The notes under the pieces were generated by a model that saw nothing but the letters and a program-made list of their open reading frames with translations, was not told the origin of the DNA and ran no database searches. Positions 53,738 to 64,000 of a stretch of DNA of 64,000 nucleotides are shown here, one piece after another. The DNA lies in NCBI RefSeq assembly GCF_000499845.2, contig NC_023749.2:23560878-23624877 (forward strand). Direction: 5' to 3'. The stretch's first letter is position 1; each line of letters begins with the position of its first letter. Both the position numbers and the translations under genes were made by a program. The stretch is from Phaseolus vulgaris. Lineage: Eukaryota > Streptophyta > Magnoliopsida > Fabales > Fabaceae.

Positions 53738-56700
53738 TTGAACGGCATCTGGACGCGTTTGCCTGGTCCGCTTCGGACATGCCCGGGATCGATCCCGACT
53801 TCTTGTGCCATCATCTGGCAATGGACAACATGGTGAGACCGGTGCGACAAAGAAGGAGGAAATTTAATGAAGAGAGGAGGCAGGCGATCAAGGACGAGAC
53901 CCAGAAACTCCTCGCTGCAGGCCACATCAGGGAAGTCCAGTACCCTGAGTGGTTGGCAAATGTCGTGCTGGTGAAGAAGAGCAACGGGAAATGGCGCATG
54001 TGCGTCGATTTCACCGATCTGAATAAGGCTTGCCCAAAGGATTCGTATCCTTTACCAAGCATTGATGCCCTGGTTGATAGTGCTACAGGGTGCAAGCTGC
54101 TGAGTTTCCTGGATGCCTTCTCGGGCTATAATCAGATCAAGATGCATCCCATGGATGAAGAGAAAACAGCCTTCATGACGGAGAGGTCGTGCTACTGCTA
54201 TAAGGTGATGCCGTTTGGGCTGAAGAACGCGGGGGCCACGTACCAGAGGCTGATGGACCGAGTACTTGCACCAATGCTGGGAAGGAACGTGCAAGCTTAC
54301 GTCGATGACATGGTCGTGACCTCGCAGGAGAAAAGCAAGCACGTTGCAGACTTGGAAGAATTGTTCACGACGATCGCCAAGTTCAAGTTGAAGCTCAACC
54401 CGGAGAAATGCATTTTCGACGTGGAGGCTGGAAAATTTTTGGGTTTTCTCTTGACTGAAAGAGGAATAGAAGCCAACCCGGATAAGTGTGCCGCCATTTT
54501 GGCGATGAGAAGCCCGGCTACAGTGAAAGAGGTCCAGCAGCTGACAGGTCGGATGGCAGCCCTATCTCGCTTCGTGTCAGCGAGCGGAGAAAAGGGACAT
54601 CCCTATTTCCAATGTCTGCGGCGCAATAACAAGTTCGCTTGGACGAAAGAATGCGAGGAAGCTTTCGTCAAGCTGAAGGAATATCTGTCGAGCCCGCCGG
54701 TTCTGTGCAAACCACTGGCGGGAATCCCTCTCATGTTGTATTTCGCTGTGACTGAGAGGGCGGTGAGTGCGGTGCTCGCCCAGGACCAAGATCAGGCTCA
54801 GAAGCCTATCTATTTTGTGAGCAAGGTGTTGCAGGGCCCAGAAACGAGATATCAGGCCCTGGAGAAGGCTGCGCTGGCTGTGGTGTTTTCGGCGAGGAGG
54901 TTGCGCCACTACTTCCACAGCTTCACAATACTGGTGATGACTGACCTGCCCATCCAGAAGGTCTTAAAGAAACCTGACGTTGCAGGAAGAATGGTGAAGT
55001 GGGCAGTCGAATTGTCAGAATTTGACATTAAATATGAGCCCCGAGGCCCGATCAAGGGGCAAATCTTTGCAGATTTCGTAGTCGAGCTCTCATCGGAGGC
55101 GACGCGGGTGGAAGGAGATGACTTCCGTTGGGTACTCTCGGTGGATGGATCATCGAACCAGCAGGGTAGCGGTGCTGGAGTAATATTGGAAGGACCCAAT
55201 GGCGTGCTGATCGAACAATCGTTGAGATTCGCCTTCAAAGCCAGCAACAATCAAGCAGAGTATGAGGCGCTGATCGCCGGGATTCTGCTGGCCAAGGAAA
55301 TGGGAGCTAGGGTGCCGATGGCTAAGAGTGACTCGCTGCTAGTCACAGGGCAAGTAACAGGCGAGTTCCAGGCTAAAGATCCACAAATGGCGGCTTACTT
55401 GGCGTATGTGCAGGAGTTGAAGAGTTCCTTTGCCTCTTTTGAAGTGGTCCATGTGCCCCGAGAACAGAATGCCCGAGCTGACTTGCTTGCTAAGCTCGCC
55501 AGTTCAGGCAAGGGGGGTAGGCAGAGGACGGTGATTCAAGAAACTCTAAAGACGCCGAGGGCATTTGTAGCAGATCACCTGGTCCTTCAGATAAGCAAGT
55601 CGACGGAGAGAGCAGCGAGAAGCCATAAGTCTTTGACGCAAGAAACTCTGAGATCGCCGAGAATTAGAGCAGGTCGAGGAGAGAAGGTGGACGTGATGCA
55701 GGTCTGCGCCACCCATGAGCCAGACACTTGGATAACACAGTACAAGCGGTGCTTGGCAGATGGTCTCCTCCCGCTGGATCCAACAGAAGCTAGGAAGGTA
55801 AAGAAAAATTCCAGCAAATATACACTGATTGATGGCGATCTGTACAGGTTTGGGTTCACTCACCCACTCCTGGAATGTATACACGGCGAGAAGTGCACGA
55901 GAATTATGGCAGAGCTCCACGAAGGAATATGTGGAAGTCACGTCGGGGGTCGAGCTCTGGCCGCGAGGACTCTCCGTGCAGGCTACTATTGGCCATCCAT
56001 GAGAGAAGACTGCAAGAAGTATGCCCAATGCTGTAAACAGTGCCAGCAGCACGCCGATTGGCATAAGGCACCTCCCGAGGAGTTGAAGTCGATCTATAGC
56101 CCTTGGCCGTTTCATACTTGGGGAATCGACATCCTGGGACCTTTTCCACTGGCGATCAGGCAGATGAAGTACTTGGTAGTGGCGATTGAGTACTTCACCA
56201 AGTGGATTGAAGCAGAACCAGTGGCCCAGATCACCGCACACAAGATCGAAGGCTTTGTATGGAAGAACATCGTGTGCCGGTTTGGAGTGCCTAAGCGCCT
56301 GGTGTCAGATAATGGGACTCAGTTTGCAAGCCACCTGTTGAAAAAGCTTTGTGAAGGGGTTGGAATTCAGCAAGTGTTTGCATCTGTCGAGCACCCTCAG
56401 ACGAATGGCCAGGTGGAATCAGCTAATCGGGTGTTGCTGAGAGGTTTGAAGAGAAGGCTCGAGAAAGCCAAGGGAAGTTGGGCTGAGGAGGTACCCCGTA
56501 TAGTTTGGGCGTACCACACCACCGAGCAGTCAGGAACCCATGAGACCCCGTTTCGCTTGGTCTATGGGTGTGATGCCATGATTCCAGTCGAGATCCAGGA
56601 GAGCTCGCCGAGATTCCAGAACTTTGTAGAGGAAGACTCGAACGAAGAGAGAAGGCTGAACCTGGATCTGCTGGACGAAGTCAGGGAGGAAGCAAGGCTG

Positions 56701-56955
56701 AAGGCTGAGGCGGTGAAGAGAAGGGTCGAGCGAAGGTACAACTCAAAGGTGATGCCAAGGCAGTTTAGAGAAGGCGATCTGGTGATGAGGAAGGCCCACC
56801 AGTACGAGATGGAGAATAAATTATCACCCAAGTGGACTGGACCGTTCAGAATAACCGAGGCACTCGGGAACGGAGCCTATCGCCTGGAGACGCTGGAAGG
56901 GGGGGCGATCCCTCGTACCTGGAACGCCACACACCTGAAGTTGTACTATAGTTAA
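53734..56955 (+). CDS. TAT-C pol: RT, RNase H, archaeal-type RNase H, integrase
   Basis: A 1073-codon open frame, the best pol in the window. RT: WRMCVDFTDLN (about 87) and YVDD (about 189). RT-linked RNase H about 330-440. Archaeal-type RNase H about 465-590, with Asp (SVDGSS), Glu (NQAEYEAL), Asp (AKSDSLL) and Asp (NARADLLAKL), the hallmark of the Tat lineage. Integrase zinc finger about 728-775 (HEGICGSH ... CCKQC). Core Asp (GIDILGPF, about 797), Asp (VSDNGTQF, about 857), Glu (NGQVESAN, about 892). C-terminal region ends LKLYYS. The Met at 53734 is just the first in frame; the natural product would come from a gag-pol polyprotein, interrupted by the upstream 1-base deletion. Confidence 0.92.
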   Translation: MIERHLDAFAWSASDMPGIDPDFLCHHLAMDNMVRPVRQRRRKFNEERRQAIKDETQKLLAAGHIREVQYPEWLANVVLVKKSNGKWRMCVDFTDLNKACPKDSYPLPSIDALVDSATGCKLLSFLDAFSGYNQIKMHPMDEEKTAFMTERSCYCYKVMPFGLKNAGATYQRLMDRVLAPMLGRNVQAYVDDMVVTSQEKSKHVADLEELFTTIAKFKLKLNPEKCIFDVEAGKFLGFLLTERGIEANPDKCAAILAMRSPATVKEVQQLTGRMAALSRFVSASGEKGHPYFQCLRRNNKFAWTKECEEAFVKLKEYLSSPPVLCKPLAGIPLMLYFAVTERAVSAVLAQDQDQAQKPIYFVSKVLQGPETRYQALEKAALAVVFSARRLRHYFHSFTILVMTDLPIQKVLKKPDVAGRMVKWAVELSEFDIKYEPRGPIKGQIFADFVVELSSEATRVEGDDFRWVLSVDGSSNQQGSGAGVILEGPNGVLIEQSLRFAFKASNNQAEYEALIAGILLAKEMGARVPMAKSDSLLVTGQVTGEFQAKDPQMAAYLAYVQELKSSFASFEVVHVPREQNARADLLAKLASSGKGGRQRTVIQETLKTPRAFVADHLVLQISKSTERAARSHKSLTQETLRSPRIRAGRGEKVDVMQVCATHEPDTWITQYKRCLADGLLPLDPTEARKVKKNSSKYTLIDGDLYRFGFTHPLLECIHGEKCTRIMAELHEGICGSHVGGRALAARTLRAGYYWPSMREDCKKYAQCCKQCQQHADWHKAPPEELKSIYSPWPFHTWGIDILGPFPLAIRQMKYLVVAIEYFTKWIEAEPVAQITAHKIEGFVWKNIVCRFGVPKRLVSDNGTQFASHLLKKLCEGVGIQQVFASVEHPQTNGQVESANRVLLRGLKRRLEKAKGSWAEEVPRIVWAYHTTEQSGTHETPFRLVYGCDAMIPVEIQESSPRFQNFVEEDSNEERRLNLDLLDEVREEARLKAEAVKRRVERRYNSKVMPRQFREGDLVMRKAHQYEMENKLSPKWTGPFRITEALGNGAYRLETLEGGAIPRTWNATHLKLYYS

Positions 56956-58423
56956 GAGCTTTGTAAGTAAAGACAAACACAAATATTACATTGCAATGTC
57001 TCTGTTAAAACAGTTTCAAGGGGGCACTCTTTTTTCCCTAAGGAGGGTTTTTAATGAGGCCACCCAATAAAAGAAGAGTTTTCGAAGTATAAGGTGTTTT
57101 CAGATTGCATATGTGTTATTTCCAAAAGTTTCGAAGAAAGACCTTGTCATTCGTACATGATTTAAGGCACAAAAAGATATGTCGCGTGTTTTCTAAAGTT
57201 TTTAAAGTCCTCATCGTTTTTCGGCGATTAGAGGCACCAGTTAAGTTTTCAAAGTCCTCATCGTTTTTCGGCGATTAGAGGCACCAATTAAGTTTTTAAG
57301 TCCTCATCGTTTATCGGCGATCGGAGGCACCAGATGAAAGACCTCCTCGCCGTCGAGCGAGTGCAGGCGAGAAAGGGGAAAAGTCCTCCGTGTTTCTGGG
57401 AGCGAGAAGATGTAACTCCCGGGGCAACGTAGAGGCAAGTTAAAGACCTCCTCGCCGTCGTGCGGGCGCAAGCGAGAAAGGTCCTCAGTGCATCCAGGGC
57501 GGAGGAGATGTACGCCCTGGGCAAGTTGAGGCACCAGACAAAGTCCTTATCGCCGTTGTGCGAACTAAGGCCCATCAAAGACCTCCTCGCCGTCGAGCGA
57601 GTGCAGGCATGAGAAAGAAAAGGTCCTCAGTGCATCCAGGGGGAGGAGATGTACACCCTGGGCAAGTTGAGGCACCAGACAAAGTCCTTCTCGCCGTCGA
57701 GCGAGTTAAGGCCGTTTAAAGTCCTTCTCGCCGATGAGCGAGTTCAGGCGAGTAAAAGTCCTTCTCGCCGATGAGCGAGTTCAGGCGAGTTAAAAGACCT
57801 TCTCGCTTGTGTGCGAGTATAGGCAAGATAAAATCCTTCTCGTCTTGAACGAGTTCAGGTATGGCGAGGAGGGTGGAAGAAGCTTGAAAGGTGGCTAAGG
57901 TAGGTTCGAAGAGAACGCCTAGCCAGCCAGTCTCTAGCTCTGAAGTTCAGGGAGGTAAAGGAAGATCCCAAAGGGCATTTCTGCCTCAGATAAAGAAATG
58001 ACTGCCAAAACCTGAGGCTAAGGAAAGCTGGTGTTACCAAGAGGTCTAGGTGATCGCGAGAAGTTCAAACACGGCGAGAAGGTTGAAAGACTTGTTTGAT
58101 AAAGCGGGTCATGTGGGACGTTGTTTGAACCGATAATTGGGTTACAGTTCGTTGCTTGGACACTTTTCTTATGATCAGGTTAGTGCCTCGAAGGTACAAG
58201 TTGTTTAAAGCGATCGTTGCTTAAGTTTGAATCGGCTCGAAGCGGTTACGCCAAAGGTCATGTTTGCAAAATCGCTAAGCTAAACGCAGCAGAGTTAGAC
58301 ATACAAAGAAGGTAAAGGCGCTCAAAAGGAGTCAGAAGAAAGAATATCCAAGTTTCGCTATTGAAATGAGTAACTGTTCAAAACACATGTGCAAGAGTTT
58401 TTACAAGGTAAATACAGGTGAAT
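56956..58423. other. TAT-C spacer between pol and antisense gene
   Basis: Non-coding convergent 3' ends. Hairpin-type repeats at about 57205-57865, the rest unique to the family. Confidence 0.65.
57205..57865. repeat. TAT-C hairpin-type tandem repeats
   Basis: About a dozen units; the clearest are CTCGCCGATGAGCGAG with TTCAGGCGAG, repeated twice in a row at about 57727-57792. Unit number and order differ from TAT-B, while TAT-A is similar in length. Confidence 0.75.
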
Positions 58424-61100
58424 TTATAAAGAAGCAGATGGGGTGGAATTGGTTGAGCCTTCGGCGGGAACGACCTTTCCATCTACTACTTCATTGTTTA
58501 ATGACACCATGCTGAGGTCGAGATCAGGGAATAGGCATGCGAATTGCTCCCGAGCGGCTTCGAATCCAGCAGTCAGAATCTGAGCAGAATTTAGCTTAAG
58601 TTCTTCAAATTGTCCTTGAAGCTCTTCAACCTGTTTCTTGAGCTCCTCGTTCTGTTGTCCCAGTTCTTCAGCTTGTTTCTTGAGCTCCTTGTTCTGCTGC
58701 CCCTGCTCTTCAATCTGTTTTTGGAGTTGTTTGTTAGTCTCTTGAGCATGGAGAAGGTCGTTAGTAACCTTCTTGGATTCTGTTCGAGCTTGGGTCAACT
58801 CGGCAGCCATCTTCTCTTTTTCCTTGTTCGCCTCGGTGAGATCAGCCATGGCGTCATCCCTTGCTTTTTCTACTTGCCCAAGCAGCTTCTCGCGGTCGAT
58901 TGACCTTTGCTCCAGTTTTTGTACCTTATCGGCATTAGCTTGAATGTGAGCCTCCAGGTCGCTCGCCTTGGTGCGCAGAGGCACGATTCTGCTTTCAAGT
59001 TCAACTTTTTCTTGGGCAAGTTCATGGACTTTGCGGCGAAGGTCAGCAGCTTCCTTGCGCGCAAGCCTAAGCTCGGTACTCAGGGCGTCCTCTACTCGAG
59101 AGTGTTCCATTTCCGCGAGCGTCAGGCTGAATGCCACCTTCTCTACCTCAACCTTCATTGTGCTGTTTTCGGTCTTGAGGTGGTAGACATCGTCTTGGAG
59201 CCGCCTGGTGGAGCTCTCCACAGCCCTCGTTATGATCGATGGGATATCCTCTGCTATGGTTTTGAGTTTGGCAGTCAGAGGTTCCCACATCCTTGTGACC
59301 TCGAGGGAAAGGTTCGCGGCTTGGAGAGGCGCCAGGGGGGCTTGTTGAGGGTTCTCGTCGCCACCTTCCTTAGCAACATTTTCAGTGGTTGTTTCCTGGC
59401 GTGGCGACGCAATCGGGGACTCGGTGATTAGGATTGGAGAGGTGTGAGCGACCTCATCCCCGATTGGAACGATTCCTGCAGCTGAAGTGTTGGAAGGAGG
59501 GCCCCCTCCTGCTGATATATGTGGTGTGGAGGCGCTCGGGGGGTCCTCCAAGAAATTTGGCTCTGGGGCCTCAGTTGCAGGTGGCGCAGTGGCCAGTGGA
59601 ACTGCTTGGACTGGTGGTGAAGGGGCTTGTGGTGCTGGTGATGAGGGAGGAGGAGCGGGTGTTGATGGTGGTGTTGAAGCTGGAAGAGGGGGCGGGGCAG
59701 GTGGAGAAGATGGTGCCACCCTCTTCCTTTTCGTGACAAGGCCATCCTCTGTGACCTCGTCGTCCTCTTCCTCATCCTCTTGGACAACTTGGGGGGCTTT
59801 CCGCTTTGGCCTCTTAAGGACCAGTTTCTTTCGTTGGGTGGGCTCCTTAGGCGGTGATCGCCCATGGATGATGGCCTTCTCGACCGCCGAGTTGGGCACC
59901 GTTTGGGAACCGGTCGCCAACCCGTGGTTGCGGGCGAGCGCCTTTAAGTCGGCGAGCATGTTCTTACCCAACATGGTGTCTGCATGAAATGAAGGTGCAT
60001 AAGTTAGCTCAAAGGAGAAAGGGGTAAGTGTACAAGACAATGAGACAGCAAAAACAGGCATATGCAGAGAAGATAAAACCAAAGTCTTGTGTGTGTCACA
60101 CAAGACGCCCAGAAACAATATCAGAAGCAATGTCAAGACAAAAGTGTAGCGCCCTAACCTATTTGGAATTCCAACTGGTCCTCAAAGAACTCGAAGGAAA
60201 TCAGGGTGGGGGTCAAGAATGTTATGTGGGCATCTGCCACCCTCTTCCAGAACAGGCAAAGGTCTCGATCCAGAGCTCCCATGCTATCAGGACTTCTGGG
60301 CCTCCTGAAGCAGCTCTTGGACTCCTTTTTCCCCTTGTCCACCCAGTACAAGGGGAAACCGTCGAGAAGGGAAGTGTCTTTGTCATTTGCGCGAACCTGG
60401 ATGAACTTCCCCTTCCAATCCTTGTACGACTGCTGGAAGATGGTGAAAATGGATCTCCCAGCAATGGCATTCAGGCTGACCCACAGGCGATCTCCTGGGT
60501 GTTTGGCCTCAAACAGGAATAAAAACACGTCCACTGACGCGGGCAACCCCAGGTGGGCGCACGTTATCTCGAAAGCTCGGTCAAACGCCCAGCTGTTGGG
60601 GTGAAGCTGGGCGGCAGCGATGTTGAGCTCGGTTAAGAGTTCCCTCTCAAATCGAGTAAGAGGGAACCTGAGTTTGACCTTCTTGAAGAAAGTGGTGTAG
60701 ACGAAACAGAAGGGCCCGTCGGCGCTCACTTTATCATCGGCGCACACTGGCAGAGAGGCGGGGCAAGGCAGCACCATCATTCTCTCATCGTGCTCCTTGT
60801 GGAACGATTGGTGGGCCTCGTCCCCGTTGGTCAATCGTAGAACCGCTCCCGCAGTGTTCACCGACGAGGTTTCCTTTAAGAGGGTTGGGTTAGCCCATGG
60901 GTATAATGTCTTGAAGTCTGGCGGTGGGATGGGGGCTCCTCCAGCGTTTGGTGGAGTCGCCTGGGCCAGAGCGATTTGGGAAGACGCAGGCCTCACAGCC
61001 TGCGAAGAGGGAGCACCACGAACTTGCGTTGAGTCGTGTGCTTGTGAAGGAGGGTTTCGCGCTGATGGAGGGGGTTCGGGGTGATCTTCGTGCGAGTCAT
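58424..61100 (-). pseudogene. TAT-C antisense gene, spliced, frameshifted near N-terminus
   Basis: Minus-strand model: 5'UTR intron 61341-61109, exon 1 ATG 61100 to 60159, intron 60158-59980 (179 bp), exon 2 59979-58424. Exons total 2498 nt, one short of a multiple of three, because the C-run after the start codon has five instead of six bases, as in TAT-A. Otherwise the PF04195-like domain, basic/acidic/Pro-rich segments and coiled coil are as in TAT-B. The coiled coil has 14 extra residues, a duplicated two-heptad block (EELGQQNEELKKQ). An upstream ATG at 61218 is in frame with most of exon 1 on unspliced RNA, so a product with another N-terminus is possible. Confidence 0.75.
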
Positions 61101-61680
61101 GATAGCAACTGCAAACGAAGAAGGAAGAAAAAATAATCAGGAGGGTTACAAAGGTTGACTCGATCATGAAAGGAAGGTGAAAGACGAACGAATGTGAGTT
61201 CGTTGCGACGATCGACAAAGCCCTAGGTTACGCAGAAGGTGAAATGGAAAAACAGCCCACAGCGTATGCACCAGGCAGTTACAGGATGATGCAAATCGGT
61301 GAAAATGCAAGGAAACCCAGCAGATGAAGGAAAGTAGTTACCTTTCGATGATCGGGAGAACGTTGAAGGGAGGTGGTGATCTAGAGCGTCGAGGAACGTC
61401 GAGAGTTTTCGCAGAAGGAAATGAGAGCGTATGCAAGTGTGAAGGAAGTGATGGAACAGTAGGAGCGTAAGGGGTTTAAGGGTTTTCGAAATGGTTTGGG
61501 AAGCGCTAACGGCAGATGAAGGTAGCCGTTGATGAGGGCCACGTGTCGAACGATGCGCGAAGGGTTTGGTGGAGCGTCAGAGCAGCGGAAAGTACTATCG
61601 CTTGGAATTCTGCGTCCATGCCACGTAGACCGGTGTTAACGAAGGCTTTTTCAGTCTTTTCGCTAGACAAGTCTTCGCTT

Positions 61681-61694
61681 AAGACTGGGGGGCT
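61681..61694 (+). other. TAT-C polypurine tract
   Basis: AAGACTGGGGGGCT before the 3' LTR start at 61695. Confidence 0.8.
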
Positions 61695-62489
61695 TGTGTA
61701 CCGCCCTGGTGGTCGGGTGCGATGACGTGGCACCCTGCTACGGTGTAGGCGTGTTGACAAGGCGCCAGGTTGGCAGTTAGGAAGGAAGTCGGGAGGCACG
61801 TGTAGTCGCCAATTGTTAAGTTGGCGTGTTCCGATTTCCAGTTTACCAGAATAGGCGATCGCCAGGTTGAAGATGAAGTCGCCAGATGTAGACTCAGGCG
61901 ACCAGGCAGTCGGAGATCGCCAGAACAAGCACATCGCCGAAGATAAAGGAGAAGCAGATTATGAAGGCGGCCGGCGAGACCACAGGGAAGGTGTATGAAG
62001 ACCCTAACTCGCCAGTTTCAGTAGGGATCGCACTCCTAAGTTAAGCTATGCACTGGGCAGTACCATGCATAGGTAACTTAGCCAAAATGAGAATAGAAGC
62101 AGCGCCAAGTCAGGGAGCCTCCAGATGATGGCACGTGTACGGTTGGATACGAGCCACGTGTTCAAGTCTGTAACTGCCAGGAGAGAGAAAATCACCAGGT
62201 ATATAAGAGTTCTTAACAGATTTCCTAAGGTACGCACGTTCAGTTCATACACTTTACGCTTGCGAGTGACAGAGCTGTTGGTGAGAGAGATTTGCACGGT
62301 TCCAGTTCTTAGTATTTGGTGATACCGTCACTGACTTGAGCGTCGGAGTGCGATCGGCCGCAGCGGCGCCGTATCGTTTCTTTGCAGGTTCTTGAGATAG
62401 ATCCAGAGGAGGAACGGAGGTGAGAAGCGGCGCGCACGTCGATCCTTTGACGAGACATTCTCCAGCGCTCCGGTCAACAGGCAGGATCA
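61695..62489 (+). mobile_element. TAT-C 3' LTR
   Basis: TGTGTACCGC...CAGGATCA, 795 bp. TATA box TATATAAG at 62200-62207. Followed directly by TAT3-like sequence 'ataggtatcgggga'. Confidence 0.92.
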
Positions 62490-63333
62490 ATAGGTATCGG
62501 GGAACACCCTGCCAGCAATTCGCTGGCGTTTGGCGATCTTATCTCCCTCCACAGTCTTTCCTACCCGTGGGTATCGGGGAGATAACGCCAGCAACTAACT
62601 TTGCCTCCTTCACTTTCGTCTCCCTCCACTGTCTTTCCTACCTATCGGTTTCGGGGAGGCGACCCTGCTGATATTTGGGTTGGCGACGCCCGCGACGTCT
62701 CATGCCGGCGTCGTCCTTTACGTCATTCCAGGCGACGCCTCGGGCGTCTCACGCTAGTGTCGCCTCGGGCGTCGTCCCTAACTTGACATTGACTTTGACC
62801 TTGGGCTTGGTCGATGTCTGGGGGCGGCGAAGAGCTCAAGGCCCTTCCCGTATCTTCCACGAGGCGCTCCCTGTATAGCTGATGAGACGTTCAGTCATTC
62901 AACTTGATCCACGTGGCACTTTCTGTATGGCTGATGGGACATTCAGTCATTTCACTGAGTTCTGACTGCTGCTGTGCCCCTGACCCACTTTCGACGGCGC
63001 ATCGTACCCCTGTATACTCTATTGATACGACGCGCTCAGATCTTCACCAGTGGTGCCAGGGTCATCTTTTCATCTTGTGCCACGTGGATCAATCGTGCGG
63101 TGCACCCATTCGCGTCGTTTGGCGCTCTAACCGCTTTATTTAACTCTTCAAACTCTGAAACTATCCTCATCATTATCCCACTCTTCATAACCTACTTACG
63201 TTCTCTCTTCTTGCACCCTTCCTTCTTGCACCCTTTCTTTCTCACGAAGGGTTGTTCCAGCAATCGCTCCCCTCGCTCGACTCTTGCATTTCCGGCAGTC
63301 CCCATACCCTTGAAACCCCTGATCTTGTTAAAG
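62490..63333 (-). mobile_element. TAT3: partial LTR-like and UTR sequence of a third Tat-like element
   Basis: Contains 'tctttcctacccgtgggtat' and GGCGACGCC-type words that recall the TAT2 LTR, and a diverged TTGACTTTGACC run like TAT2's LTR start. Two copies of the CTCCCTCCAC...TCTTTCCTACC module lie about 75 bp apart (62547, 62621). The LTR boundary on the right is not clear. An antisense gene follows, which fixes the orientation. Confidence 0.5.
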
Positions 63334-64000
63334 AATGTCTTCTCATGCTGCTTCGTCCAGGGTCAGTCCCAAGGATTTGTACCCCTGGGCTTCGAGTGAA
63401 CTTCTTGATGAGTGTTCATGCTTACTCTCTACCAGGGCCATACGGGAGCACAAAGGGGAGTCGTGTTCTTATGACCACCGGGCCTTCGCAAGGAGGCACG
63501 ATGACGATATCGCTGTGCTCCCTTGCACTCTAGGGGAGCCAGTATGTGGAGACGAACGGGCCAACGACGGGGTCCCTTTCTTTTACTTTTACCAGGTGGT
63601 GTTCAAGACCATCGGAGTGCGCCTACCCTTCTCCTGGTTCGAGAAGGAACTGCTGTTTGAGATCAACGTTGCTCCGGCCCAGTTATACCCCAACAGCTGG
63701 GCCTTTATCGAAGCCTTCGACATTCTCTTCGGGTTTCTGGGTTGTGTACCCTCGGTTGACCTCTTTCTTCACTTCTTCGAGGTGAAGAGGCAGAGACACA
63801 ACCTCTGGGTAACTCTCAGTAATGTTACCGGGAGAGTTCTCTTTACACCCTTCCAAAGCTCGTTCTCCGGGTGGAAAGGCCGGTTCTTCAAGATCTGCCG
63901 TACTGACCTGGTTCCCGACGCTCTAGATGGGTTTCCGCTGTACTGGGTGAGAGAGACGAGGGCCCTCAAAACCAAGCCTTTCAAGAAGCTGGCTCCAAGT
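63334..64000 (+). CDS. TAT3 antisense gene, exon 1, running off the window
   Basis: ATG at 63334 opens a frame that stays open for 222 codons to the window end. Product starts MSSHAASSRVSPKDLYPWAS and aligns throughout with exon 1 of the TAT2 and TAT antisense genes: the YPWA-ELL start, FEKELLFEINVAPAQ, PNSWAFIEAF, SVDLFLHFFEVKRQ, GWKGRFFKI and ALDGFPLYWV. It is thus a PF04195-like domain protein of a third family. The exon 1/intron junction expected from the homologues lies beyond the window. Short ORFs in other frames here are shadows. Confidence 0.85.

Larger units (their letters stand above)
50357..62489 (+). mobile_element. TAT-C: near-complete Tat-lineage element
   Basis: LTR to LTR in the same order as TAT-B. 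LTRs are nearly identical (two differences noticed by eye). The first ~10 bp of the 5' LTR is absent. Gag-pol is broken once, by a 1-base deletion near 53632. The antisense gene has the five-C frameshift. Left flank is TAT2 interior and right flank TAT3 LTR-like DNA, with no target duplication, so the left junction was rearranged after or during insertion. Confidence 0.92.

Noticed and set aside
53620..53740. Programmed frameshift between gag-protease and pol in TAT-C
   Set aside because: TAT-A and TAT-B are in one frame here; a 1-base deletion explains TAT-C.
1..64000. Search for host genes, tRNA and rRNA genes
   Set aside because: Apart from the retroelement proteins no ORF shows recognisable domains, and I saw no tRNA cloverleaf or rRNA sequence by reading.

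Overview
This window is plant nuclear DNA built almost entirely from nested LTR retrotransposons. I see no convincing host protein gene, tRNA or rRNA. Plant origin rests on Tat-type Ty3/gypsy elements with two RNase H domains and an antisense gene, an Athila-like primer site matching plant tRNA-Asp, and spliced antisense genes with plant-like introns. The families look like those of a legume, but that is an impression, not a demonstration. The nesting suggests a repeat-rich, probably pericentromeric, location.

Names used: TAT-A, -B, -C and -D are four copies of one Tat-lineage family. TAT2 and TAT3 are two related Tat-like families. GYP is a Ty3/gypsy element with a tRNA-iMet primer site. naGYP is a non-autonomous relative of GYP. 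ATH is an Athila-like element without pol.

Layout. 1-929: fragment of TAT-D (minus). 930-2801: 5' LTR, primer site and leader of ATH (plus), inserted in TAT-D. 2802-11704: TAT-A (minus), with its 3' LTR, antisense gene and broken pol; its gag and 5' LTR are missing. 11705-17942: GYP (minus), cut off inside integrase and fused to TAT-A. 17943-21679: 3' half of an ATH element (minus) with a 595-residue ORF; GYP sits in its LTR. 21680-33916: TAT-B (plus), complete from LTR to LTR but with a broken pol. 33917-35828: unassigned, with a possible solo LTR. 35829-50356: 3' end of TAT2 (minus), whose LTR/3'UTR segment is tandemly repeated seven times at about 770 bp, followed by its antisense gene. 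40153-45437: naGYP (plus), inserted in that array with a 5-bp target duplication. 50357-62489: TAT-C (plus), LTR to LTR, pol nearly intact. 62490-64000: TAT3 LTR-like DNA and the start of its antisense gene, which runs off the window.

In each TAT element, gag-protease-RT-RNase H-archaeal-type RNase H-integrase runs in one direction. A separate spliced gene runs towards it from next to the 3' LTR. That gene encodes a protein resembling the 'putative gypsy type transposon' domain (PF04195-like), followed by nuclear-localisation-like, acidic, proline-rich and coiled-coil segments. Its exon arithmetic closes in frame in TAT-B and TAT2 and misses by one base in TAT-A and TAT-C. The copies are complementary in their damage: TAT-B has an intact antisense gene and dead pol, while TAT-C has nearly intact gag-pol and a frameshifted antisense gene.
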